A DNA stretch of 64,000 bases from NCBI RefSeq assembly GCF_037975245.1, contig NC_092562.1:10829001-10893000 (forward strand). The letters run 5' to 3'. This document shows positions 36,401 to 49,100 of this stretch, piece after piece. The notes under the pieces were generated by a model, which made no database searches, had not been told where the DNA came from, and was given only the letters and a program-made list of their open reading frames with translations. The number at the start of each line of letters is the position of its first letter. The first letter of the stretch is position 1. The position numbers and the translations under genes were made by a program. This DNA comes from Apostichopus japonicus. Lineage: Eukaryota; Echinodermata; Holothuroidea; Aspidochirotida; Stichopodidae.

Positions 36401-39400
36401 CCCCAACCCCCAGAAATCTACACAAGGAAACTTAACACTGTCAGGCACATAGCCTTCACCTATCTGAAAAAAAGCCTACTGTATCTACAAAGCTTCAACA
36501 TCTAAATAACTCCTTGGATACCAAAGAATTTCTAACCACTTCATATTTGGTTTACCGAAAATTTTACGACCCCCTCCCAGCCACTTTGCAGATGCAATAA
36601 AACTATCAACTTAACAACAAATAGATGTGAGGGTACTGAAAATTAAAATGACAGACTTTGATACTTTGTGTGAAATAAATGACAGGGTATAATAATAAAA
36701 TGTGTTGATGAGGAGATTGGCCTGCATGAGGTAAATGGTAATCTTGTACCTGTGTGGTAGTATGAAGTTATTAGATGTCCCATTAAGGCTATAAGAGAAA
36801 GGAAGGTAATATAGTTTTAAGGCAGCAGTCTTGGTTACATTAATCGACCTGAGTAATGTAAACGATACACATTCCCTGACTGTCTAAAATTATTGTTTTT
36901 TTCATTCTCTGATAAATAACAAACCATCACATTATAATGATGAGCTGTTTTACCCCCTCCCCACATATTCACTTGGCCCCTTCACAAATACTGAACAAAG
37001 AAAAAATAAACCTTGATACTTGTCAAGTTCTAACAAAAGGATACATTATCATATACTGTACACACTGTAGAAAGTTAACCCCAAAAACAAATCAGTCCTT
37101 TTAACATCTTGGATTTGTCTTCAAAGGTTAACGATTGGCCAATCATATTAAATCAATACAGCGCCCCACAAACCAACCACTCCCCCCTCACCCCCCACTG
37201 CCATCCTACCCACCCCCAATACTCCCCCTCCCATTTAACTGTTAAATTCACAGCCATTTGTCAATTACAGCACTATGTTTATTAGTTTAACAATATAACA
37301 TTAAATGAATTCTTTCCCACTTTTCTGGGCAGCAGGGTAAGAATAAGAAAAGAAACAGTTAAAAGCAGAAATCAAAACACATTTTGTCAGACAAAAAGCT
37401 GTGGTATTAACAGAGAAGGGCAGGATAACAATCAAAGACATTTACATAAAGCTGACAGATACAACTTCACAGATAGTGGATTATCATACTTTGAATGAAG
37501 GAGACAAACATGGAAACACGCAGGCTTGTATGAAGTCAGGTACATTCAACAGGTTTACTATGTTTTACTATGCTGTAATATCTATAATCTTTGGACAATA
37601 TATTAATAATAATCATAATAATAATCAGCAGCTAGTTTTACCACATTTAAGCGACCACAAATGTGGGAGAAACTCACAAGGGCTTATGGATTACAGCTTT
37701 CAAGGTTGGGTGACTTCCAATTCAACAATTTTATCTCAAATTTTGAATTTTCTCAATTTAGAGAATCATTTCAGATTGAGAGAATCATTTTAGATGTGAA
37801 ATCATAGATTGCTCTCACATGAAAAATCCCACCTTACTATGACCCGGCCGGGGATCGAACCCGAACCTCCCCATTGCTAAGCCAAATATGGATTCCCCAC
37901 ACACCTCTACCAGAATCCAGGTCTTCTTAATTTACCCGTTCAGGCTTAGAAGTTTACCTATTCGAAGCCACTTGCTATACAGTCGCAAAATGCCAGTGCG
38001 TTAAAAATCCACTGGCTGAAATCAAATTCCCACTTGCCTTTAATTACAGAAACACACAAAAGCAACATGAACTTTGCACTGGCAGAAATGTTCAAACACT
38101 TTGTCTTCTCTTTACTGGCAAAGAGCCAAATTCACTGGCATTTACTCAGTAAAAACTTGATGTTCACACTCTCAAAATGGGCCTGATGTTCACTAGCTCT
38201 CTAAATTTAATCAAATAAATATCCAAAACACAAGAAGTAGATGTAGTAGTTACAAGAGTTGGGTGCATTCATGTCTATGAGTTAATGGACATAATAAAAC
38301 AACGTCCTTGAGTTCACTGTGTGATGAATGTTTTGTACAAATCTTATGATAACAGACTTGGAATTGTTGGGAAAAGAAGAAAATATAATAAGAAAAACAA
38401 AAACAAAAATTCAATGTAAATAATAAAAAGGCTTTTTGCAACATGTAACAGACAGTGAACAAGACAGCAGACTATGAACACATTTTGTTCTTTTTTAGTT
38501 GGATATATATTTTCACTTGGAAGTAACTCCCCTGCCTTTTTTTAGGGAAGGGGTTGGGGGGGGGGCCAAGGAACATGCTATGGTTAGCTGAAATTGGTAA
38601 CTCACAGCAAGTACAATTTTCTGTCCTTCTATACGTTAGTAGAGAAGGATCTTCACCAGAATGAAGAAAGATACATCCCTCCACCAAATATGTTAATGGA
38701 TTTTGCTTTATATTTTTCACATATTAACATTTTTTTTAAAAAGGGGATACATTTTGGGGTTAAGTAGGATTATTTTTCTTACATTCCATCACCAATATTT
38801 ATTACGAAATTAAAAGCAAAACACCAAACGGGATACCAGCACCAAGCTCGCTACACACAACCGTTGATTAATGCGTAGATCAAGTACTTACGAGATGTAC
38901 TCCATACGTGTGTTGCCCACACTAGACAGCCGAAGAAATAAACAGAATAAGGTGAAAGAACGTGAATAATCACAGTCAGTAACAGTTCTCACAAAATGGA
39001 TTTCAAGATATGAAGAGTTTGAGAAGATAATAAAAGACGGGATGGAGAAAAGGAAAAGTTCTCATCTGGTAGTGAGAAGGAATCGTAGAGTCTTATGTAT
39101 GGAGATATGGGTCATACTTTCACAAATGTATACTTACCAAAATTCATTTTAGAAACCTGTAGGCCATACAATAAGGAGTATGCTTTATAATAGCAGGGAT
39201 GTGCTCACACTCGGCGGAACCGGGCGGCTGCGCTCAGCAGTTCTGAATGCCTCCCAGCACAAACAGTATTTTAAACATTTCAGCCTGGCACTTTTTTTAT
39301 GATAATTTCACAAATTTTACCACAACCAAAATCTGGGAGAATACATGGCACAGAATAGGAAAATAGCACCACCTTTAGCATACTTCATGTGCAAAATTTG

Positions 39401-40003
39401 TCCAGTGGGGAAGGGGTACCCCACCCAAGAGATCTCTCTCCCAGGGTGTGGATCACACTACCGCACAATCTGCCCGGCACTCAAATATTCCTGAGCACAT
39501 CCCTGTTATAGTATACATAAGTCTTTTTCAATGTTCTTTATAAGTTTTATGTCATTAGCAGACAACAAAGGTTAGTTTATCCCCTGATACTTTTGCAAAA
39601 TAATTTGTGAGATGATCCCCTTCCCTAGAAACTGGGAATGAATACTGTCATAGGGAATCTCCCCCTTGACCCTCTCCTTCTGTATTTCTTAATCATTTAC
39701 TGTTATTACAATTCATTCAACATAACTAACACAATCTAAAATTGTCACAATGCAAACAACAGCAACCGCAAACATCCTGCATATATCTAGACTACTAAGA
39801 TGTTAGAACTGAATACACAACAAACGCATCAACTACATAACGACCACCACTCAATACGACACACTGAACTACAACCCAGGAAACGAAGCACAATGAATGA
39901 ACCAGAACATGCAAGTATATATATATATATATATACATTTATCAAGCAACATAGTATCCTACAACTGTGTATATATCTAGATATATATATAGAGATATAA
40001 ATA

Positions 40004-40042
<39 letters not shown>

Positions 40043-40063
40043 TTATATCTATATATATATATA

Positions 40064-40125
<62 letters not shown>

Positions 40126-43100
40126 CAAGCACCATAGTACCCGATAACCACATTCCACCAAGGCATAAAATGTCCCATGAAATATCATATGAAGAACCTG
40201 GTCGAATATCTTATGAAAAATCTAGTCAAGTTTTCATGAGAAACCAGGTTATTCATACATGACACCCGGTCAAACATACATATGAAGACCTACTGTACTT
40301 AACCATCATCAGGTTAGTAGTCAAGTATCACATGAAAAACCTGATGAGAATACCATATGGAAGACCCGGTCAATCTTCATAAGAAACCATGTCAAATTCA
40401 TTATGAAAAACCTGGTCAAAAAAATTTCCCATGAAAACCTGGTACAAAATAACATGCATGTATCCTATGTAACACTGATTTGACTACATATATTATCTCA
40501 AATATCATTCAAGTAAACCAAAGTTGAACAAAGTATTGTCAACATCTACTAAAATGTATGATGCAACTTGTCAGTATAAGGTTATAAACCCAAACACCAA
40601 ACTGTGTCACTAGACAAGACAAGCATTGTTAAACAACAAATTTAGTCACTACTAGACTTGACATATGTAATCTCCAGTGCCTAAAGAACGTGTAGTTCTC
40701 TGAAGTACCTACGTCACCTTGGTGAACTTTTTCTTACAGACCTGTCTGTTTATTTGTCCGTTTAATCATTTTACGACTGTTTTCTCTTCGTATCAAACTA
40801 GATTTTTTAACCTGCGACGACTAACAGAAACTCATCAGGGAGGAGAAGCATCTGCCTCTCTGAGATAAGAACCTTAACAGAGTTAAGTCAACAAAGTGTC
40901 TGTTGTTATCAGTTAAACCCTACAAAAAACCTCACATCCATACTGCAGTGTGTGTTCTCCTTCCCACAATAGTACATTCACTTTTCCATTCAATCTCCCC
41001 TAACTCAATTTCCCCTTGGAAACCCCAAAAAGGTTTGTATACCTCTGTCAAGATTTTAGAGATACAAAGAACATATCCCCCCCCCCGACTGAATTTTGAC
41101 GAAAGCTTATAAATGCCATCTATGAACACGAAGACTGTCAGACATGCAATTATATATGAATCAAACACATAACCCTACTACAGACACCAGATAACATCAA
41201 AGACTGCTGACACCATTCCAGAGAATGATACAGCAGCACTCTTACAATTAGACGTGATCTTACATGAGTTTGTCTGATGGGGTGTAAAGTTGGTCCTCAC
41301 TTATAGAGAGAACGATTGGAAAAGAAGAAGACAGGAAATCATGAACAAAGTAAGTTGTTAGCAAAAATAGTTGTACAAACAGGAGAAACTTATATAACGA
41401 CTTGATCCACCCCCCCATCCCCCCCCACCGGTGTCTATACCGTCATCGTTGGCACTAACAACCCAATCGTCAAAGTAAGCTAGTGATGGTATGGAGCCGT
41501 TACTTTCATTGGGAATACCGGAGTAGGAGTGGAGTAAATCGCTCATTAACATCGACTTTCTAAGGGACACACCAAGCCACATCCTTATCTAACAAGAAAT
41601 TGATCAGTTGCTTAAAATAGATCAGATTTAGGAGTTGAGCGGTTTCAGGTCAGCAGGCTACTTTGTCACCCCAAAACTAATGAGTCCAGTATTTATCTTA
41701 TCTGCAAGACTCAAAGTCCTGCTTACATAGGGTCGGGGGAAGATAAAACAATCATAAAAGTACCTTATCACGTATCTCCTAAATATCACTCTACCATCAT
41801 TCATGGGATTGTAATTTGTGATAAGGTTAGTGACAGAATCTCCAAATTTGAAATGACAGTAAGGGTTTATTACAAGAGTCTATATAAATGATTAGGCCTA
41901 AGCGAGGGACTCCACTCCAGGGCTCGCCCCTGGCAAGCGCGATATACATCTGATGTATCTCTGACAAGACATGCAATGACATAAATCATGCCGGTATTAC
42001 AAAATATTAAACCACAAACTATAGATGATAATTTTTGTAAACAGAAGCACAGGACTGAAAAAAGAATCAAGCTATAAAAACAAAGCATGAGGTATAAGTT
42101 TCAAGTTCCGAAATACGTAACGAAAATAAGGAGGGCTTATTTCCTTCTTAAGTCGCTTTGTTCTTGTGTCCTATGGCCCCCAGCTGGCCCACACGATACA
42201 AAGGGCCTTGATATTCTTAACTCTTCTTAATATCACCACCAACAAAAGAAAATTGCAAAAATCCAGTTGTCTGCAATCTACACATAAGGGTGAGATTAAT
42301 TGAGATGTTTAGTAATTTATGTGGCAACAAACATTTAGGTCAGGAGTATATTTATCACTCAGTCCCTCCCTACTCCATAGATTTTGTTCCAAGCTGAGTT
42401 CATTTTCACTCTGTGGAGAGTGAAAATGAACTCATCTTGGAACAAAATCTATCTCTAAGGTGAGCCAATGTCGGGTAGGAAGGGGGTTGGAGGGGTGGAA
42501 CCCCTAACACTGGAAATACTAAAATATAAAGACTACATTTTCCATGCAGAAAATTAAACATACTTCTCTGACAGTCAGAGTATAACAAACAAAAGGAATC
42601 GTAATATGTTTACTAGAGAACTTATTTAAAATTAAAAAGGTTTCAAACAAATTTTGTTGCACAAACATTTAATAACACAACCAATAAATGACTTCATGGA
42701 TTGTTCTCTTACAAAACCACGTGGAAATTGCCGTCGGGGTGTTGGTCTGGTTGACAGTCACAGGAGGGATTGTCTGCTGGCATGTGGTGTTGTCCACTGA
42801 TAACAATAACACAATTCAAGAAAGAATGATAGTTTCTTAAAATGGGTTCAAGCCACGGGAGAATCGGACATATAAAGAAACAAGAGGCCGATTGTACGAG
42901 GCAAATCCTTTTCCAGAAAATATCTGCCAGTTTAATGCATGAAGAAGATCAGTAACACCCACAATTTAAGAGTGCGAAAAGTTGCCCCAAGTTTTGAAAA
43001 GTAGTTGACCCCCCTCTGCCATCCCCGTCCCCACCTCAAAACACCAGTGACCATTATTTGAGTATCTAGCATACTTGGGTACAACACTGCTGACCATTAA

Positions 43101-46100
43101 TTAATAGGTTGGAACTGACAACCCATAGCACCGGATTCATACTAGCATTACACACTTCAGCAAACCCCCTTTTTTTCCCTTCCTTGAACGGACACATAGA
43201 AATTTCAGCAGACATAAATTTCAGGAGTTTGAAAAAATTTTCTCGAGATATTAAAAAGGATTCTTCACTGTAGTGACAATGGACACGCACACAACAAAGA
43301 CACACTTCATACATTCTCTTCTCCTTAAGGCCCCCGTAGGTTCACAATAACTGGCGATGCACTCAGCTGTAAACGCAGCTTGTTGCTTTAAGGGGTAAAT
43401 GCAGCTTGTTGCTTTAAGGGGTCCACAGCTACGGTAGATCAAAAGAAACAGCTTTTTTGATTTCCACTCAATCATTTCTAATCAATTATGAAACATCATT
43501 TGTTTTACATTATCACAGACTATTCTTTTGCTTTATCAAGAAAATCAGTGACTTCATTCCTTTGTACACTTACATTACTGAAATCCTTCTTTGTTTCGTA
43601 ACAGTCCCTTTATTAATGTATGATCTAATATAGCATTGATAAATAACTTATTCTTCCTTCATGTAGATTTATCGCCCCTGACAATGGAAGAGTCCCTTCA
43701 GTCTGATAACAACTGATAAATAATAAGTACCTCACCCAAATCCTTTAATAATAATCCATAACGAAACCCTCCGAGCAACCTTAACGATCAACCAAAATAT
43801 TTATAACACCACACATTGCTCTACAAGCCCAATAAAGATCCACTCCACAGATATGTACCAAAATATGTCATATATATTTATAAATGATCAATTACTTTAT
43901 AACTATGATAAAATATATTTTAAGGCCATCCTTCACCTTTCTCTGACATAGCGACAGAAAATGGTAGGCGTCAAGTTGTGGTTGTCACATTGCAAATCTG
44001 TCATAAAACATGTTTTAACATTGTGAGGAGATAAGTCTGAGTTGTGACATCATCAATGTCCTCCCCTCCAGATGAAAATGGGTTTAATCCGGAACCATTC
44101 CACTATAAATGGATCAAGCAATTACTAAGGCTAATCCAGGCGAAACAAAGGTGCATATTGTAACTTACAACCGACATCTATTTGCGTTACCAAAAACAAG
44201 TTTGCGGTGACTCGTCGAGAATGAATAATCAAACAAAAATAAACAACCAAACTAGGAAGGGGCTATTGAGTCCATACTATTTTGGTTGTTTCAAACAGTT
44301 AATTGCAGCTAAATCATCATGAATTATCAATAGGTGATAGCAATAACTTGAAAACTTTGCCCATCACCAATCAATTGATGGTGATTTGATCTAAATAAAG
44401 GAACCCAATTTTAGAGGAAGACCTGATCCACCAAATGGATTTGATCTATTACATGTTAAAGGCTTGATCTGTTAGTCATCATTTAATTTTACAAAATTTA
44501 GGATTCACTATATTCATGAAATGTAGATATGATCCACCATAGGGATTTCTGACTCAGTGATGGAGATTTGACTTACAGATTGGGATCCATTTCAAAATGG
44601 AGAATGCATTTAATCTGATCCCTCAACAAAGACTTGATCCATTCATGAACATTTCATTAAACCAGGATTCACTCCTCAATGAATGGAGATCTCATCATCA
44701 CCATAATGACCTGATCCTTCTGTGAATATTTCATCCCCTTTTTGATCCCTGCTTTTTGTGATTGAAGAACTGATCTACCACTCACACTTGATCCGTTAAT
44801 GGAAGGTTGATCCATTAACAAATCATTTATTTATCCGTGGGATCTGAATGATTAGAGACCTTACCCACCAATGAGGATCAATGATGAAAATTTGATCCGC
44901 CAGTAGCGATCCACTTCACTGGCAGAGACTTGATCTAAAAATACCATTCTGACCTAGTTTCAAGTGTCTGATGCATTCATGAAGCCATTGTGTGTTTTGA
45001 AAAGTACACTGGATGAACACAAAACTTGTATTTTTCTTCGGGGGATTACAACATACCAATCCCACCCACCAACCCTTCCTGTGCAAGGAGTCGTAGATAT
45101 TATCAACATCCTTACAGGAATCATTTACAGTACAAACTCATCTAGTATGTTTGTGTACTATTGTTAGTATTACCTCAAGCATATGTTTGAGAAGAGATAG
45201 GTGAGCAATTCAAAACAAACCTTAAATAAAAGGTGTGGTAATTATGTAGATGACGGACCTTGCCCTGCAGTAGAAAGCTTTATACGGTTTTTCCATCATT
45301 AGGTAGTAATAAGTGACGTATAACGTGATACCGCAACACAGGTGTTGTGGAATAATCAAACAGGAAGTTGGAAATTGTTTAGTCATTGGACAGATCTTAA
45401 CAAAGTTTGTTGCCAAATACCATGAAGTGGAAACAAAACTGGTCTTTCAAAGGTTTGATTTAAAAAGAAAAATATTTCAAATACGGTTTAAAAATGCTGA
45501 CAACTTTACAACACCCCAAGTGTAAAGGAAATTAGACTCGGGTACTCACGAGAACTTTTCTCCCATGTTCTTTTCCTTTGGGTTGGTCTGCAGTTTGCTG
45601 TGTCTACACATAATGAACATCGCCATTGTCAGAAAAACTGTATTAACCTGTTTAAGTTGAGCGAGATAGATTGTTATCAAAGGGGTTCATCAAAAAATAA
45701 TAAAAAATAAAAAAATGTATATACATATATATATTTTTTTTAATTGCTGTGATACCTATACTAGCCCAAGTTTTGTGATTCCTTGCCTTATATTGTTAGT
45801 CATTCCCTTGAAAGAGCAACTAAATATAATATGTCTCATGTCTTAACTAGGATGTCAGAGAGTTTCAGCTACATTGACCATTACATAAATATTAGTAAGA
45901 CTCAACAACTAAATAAACAGCTGATACGGATTGCAAGATATATCAGCAATAAGCCACTTTTTTTTCTGAAATAGTCTTCTTGTGTGGAAAAGCTGATCTC
46001 AAATGACCTCTGACCATTATAACAAACACCACCATCTGAGGATTATACATAAAAGAGGCACGTCTACATGCCACATTCACTGAGATTCACAAAGCTGATC

Positions 46101-49100
46101 TACAACTCCAATTAACCAGTTTTATCCTACTTTTGCAGCTTACTTTAGCAAACAATGTTAAATTCATGCCATGAGTTTTTCACAATTCCTCAACTATAGA
46201 CACCATCTTCATCTTCTTAGTCCTACTACCACAATTCTAGCTGTTATGGCTAAAAACGGAGAGTTTACTCACCAAAATAATGAGACAAATGGGTGCAACA
46301 AATGCCCAAATAAAGTATTTATCGGTAGACAACCAACAGCTGCAAAGAGACGAAGAGATGGACACAATAAATAACAAATAGAATCATAACAATAATCTTA
46401 TATATAGATATAAATATGATGTGTTCAGACATAATCAAAGATGAAAGAACAAGTTCTAGTCTTTGCCTTGCAATGTTTGGTTCAGGTTACCCTCGGCGGT
46501 AATACTGTAAAGCATTATGCTTTGCAAATATATAATATAACCTTAGAATTAGCCATCAAGGTACAGTACAACCAGTTTGGGACAATTTTCCAATGTTGAT
46601 AGCACTCAATATACTCTCCTCCCATTTCATGCTTCAAGGCACTCGTACTGACAGTATAAACAGTTCCTACCATTTTTCTGACAGAAACATGATTATTCAT
46701 ATTGCCCGTACTGTCAATACAAGTGCTTTAAAAGCATGACATGAGAGTACAGGATATAGAAACTAGTCCCTACTGGGTTTACTGTATTCTAACAATATAC
46801 ATATTCATGCTTAATCATCACTATTCATCACAAATGTAGTAATTAGAGAATCATTGTTCCCAGCATTGTGTGTTGCTTTCTAATGCATTATGTTAATTTG
46901 GCAGTATCCATATTCATTAACCAATCATCAATATTCATAACGGCTCTTACAACAGCACCCAGTTGGGGGGACAATCTTTCCATACTGTGTAAGAACTGTT
47001 TATACTGTCAGTGTATTCGAGTGCTTTGAAGCATGATAAAGGAGGACAGTACAGCATGGTATTAGCATTAGGTGAAATGTCCCAACTGGCTTGATAACAC
47101 AATTCTTGTTTCCAAAATCTGTGAATTGATCCACATGCATCATTTGCTAATTATGCACTTTGCATATTCATTAACATTCATCAATATTTATCATTAAAGA
47201 TCTTAATAATAGCATTTTCATTCCAAGCTATATTCTTTCCATCGTATGCATCAAATTTCATTAAGATATGATGACTAATGTGCCTGTCATTCTGAACAAG
47301 AAGAAAAAGAAGATATCGATGCTACTACACACTTTCACTTCCACTCTGCCCATCCCACCCCCCTCCCCCCTCCCACCCCCCTCCCCCCTCCCACACCACC
47401 CCTCTCTCTCTCTCTGTTGAGACAGAATTAATACATAATGATGGAAGTCATGCCATTTACACGCACTACAAACTTCATTATCCATTGTCAGTAGTACTTA
47501 TCTCTTATCAAAATCATCTAGAACAAGCACAATTATTACCACGTTGTCATTCTGTCTATTGTCTTTATTTGTGTGATATCTAAGAACAAACCTGTCAGAA
47601 CTGGATATAATACATCTTTTAATCTCTGCCTTTGTCTTGGCACCTTTCTAGGGCTTAAATGACGACATTCTTCTCACTTTGGAATTAATTCCCCATGGTT
47701 ACTAGACTAGTCCAAGTTCCCATGGTTACTAGACTAGTCCAAGTTCCCATGGTTACCAGACTAATCTAAGTCTTAGTATTTTACTTTGTAATGCTAACAT
47801 ATCTTGATTTCAATATTACTCACATATGACACTGTTGTTTTATCTTTTCCAAAAGAATAATTTTTAATGTTTATTGAAAGTCTCTCCCAATCACGAGTGC
47901 TAGCACTTTCAAATAAAATATTGATAAACATGGGGTACGGAAACACTTTAACCCAGAAAATCTGGATGGATAAATTTCTCAGAGTTGGGGATTGCATGAG
48001 TCATGGTAGCATATTTGATTGATTTACAACATTCAATTTTTACAACAACCTAGCTATTCACATCGGTACCATAATGGGAACAGCCTGTTACTTTCTGATA
48101 TTATCTATGCATTAATGTCAATCTCTCTAATTGCTTGAACTGTAAATATAACTGATGATGAACTCCTTACTTATCATACACATATGCAAACACCATTAAC
48201 TAGTTCCACAGTCCATAAAGTGGTAAGCCCTTATCATGAAAACAATCTTATACCTAAGCGGAAAGCTGATATGTAAAAAGGATAATATAATAAAAATATC
48301 CATTAAAAAAAATGTCTAGGTAAATTTTGACTCATAGCCCTCTCACGAGGATCGCAAAAGATGAGAGCATAAAACTCACTATGTTTCTGTGCCGTAACCA
48401 TGGAAATTGAGGGCAGCGGAGACTGCCACCACTACAGCTGGGAGACCTGTGTCGTTTGGAGAGGAAAAAGAACAAATATGACATAAATATTATCTTCATA
48501 CATTAATCAGGTGCGGTACTGATTGTTACTATAAAGAGCCAGTGACTCATTCGTTGCGATTAACATTTAGTGAAGTGCAAAATTGATAAGGAAACAGACA
48601 AGACAAAGAGCTAGTGATCTGCTCTGCGATACCTTCTAACGAACTGCCACCCATACAGATAATTCACCTCTATTATGACAGATGAACATTACAAAAAAAC
48701 CTTCATCTTTGAGAAATAAAACTTTCCGAATAATTTATAGGTTTTGAAAATGTCCAACTCATACAGCGATATTTTAAACTTTATGATATGTATGAATCCT
48801 TTCAGAATGACTAACAAATCTGGAAAAAAATATATTAACAAGAGCCTGCAAACCTTATAAAGCTTGCAAGCCATCTGGCTAGAAAATAGTCCAAGATCTG
48901 TGTAATGCCATTTGTTGTGTACCGAACAGGATCTAGAAAGTAGTTTATTAGTTATATCAAATTGTATTTGCTCTTTCTTTCATGCAGTTTGTTAATTCAT
49001 TTTGACATCGCTTGGTGACTTAGCCCAGTAGCCGGGGCACTTTGTCGACAAGACTCACCATAGCCGAAGGGGTAGTAGTATTTTCGGCGAGAACTCTCTG

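Larger units (their letters stand above)
38922..45549 (-). other. ADGRL: 6.6 kb intron of the latrophilin gene
   Basis: Holds the hAT-like MITE (39194-39505), a (TA)n block (39916-40120), two degenerate tandem arrays, the near-perfect hairpin at 42377-42452, a 26-base direct duplication near 43380 and an unassigned protein-like ORF at 41358-41582. Confidence 0.8.
46340..48379 (-). other. ADGRL: 2.0 kb intron of the latrophilin gene
   Basis: Contains an inverted-repeat cluster (46555-47105), a C-rich tract near 47340-47400 and a 31-base tandem repeat at 47692-47770. Confidence 0.85.
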
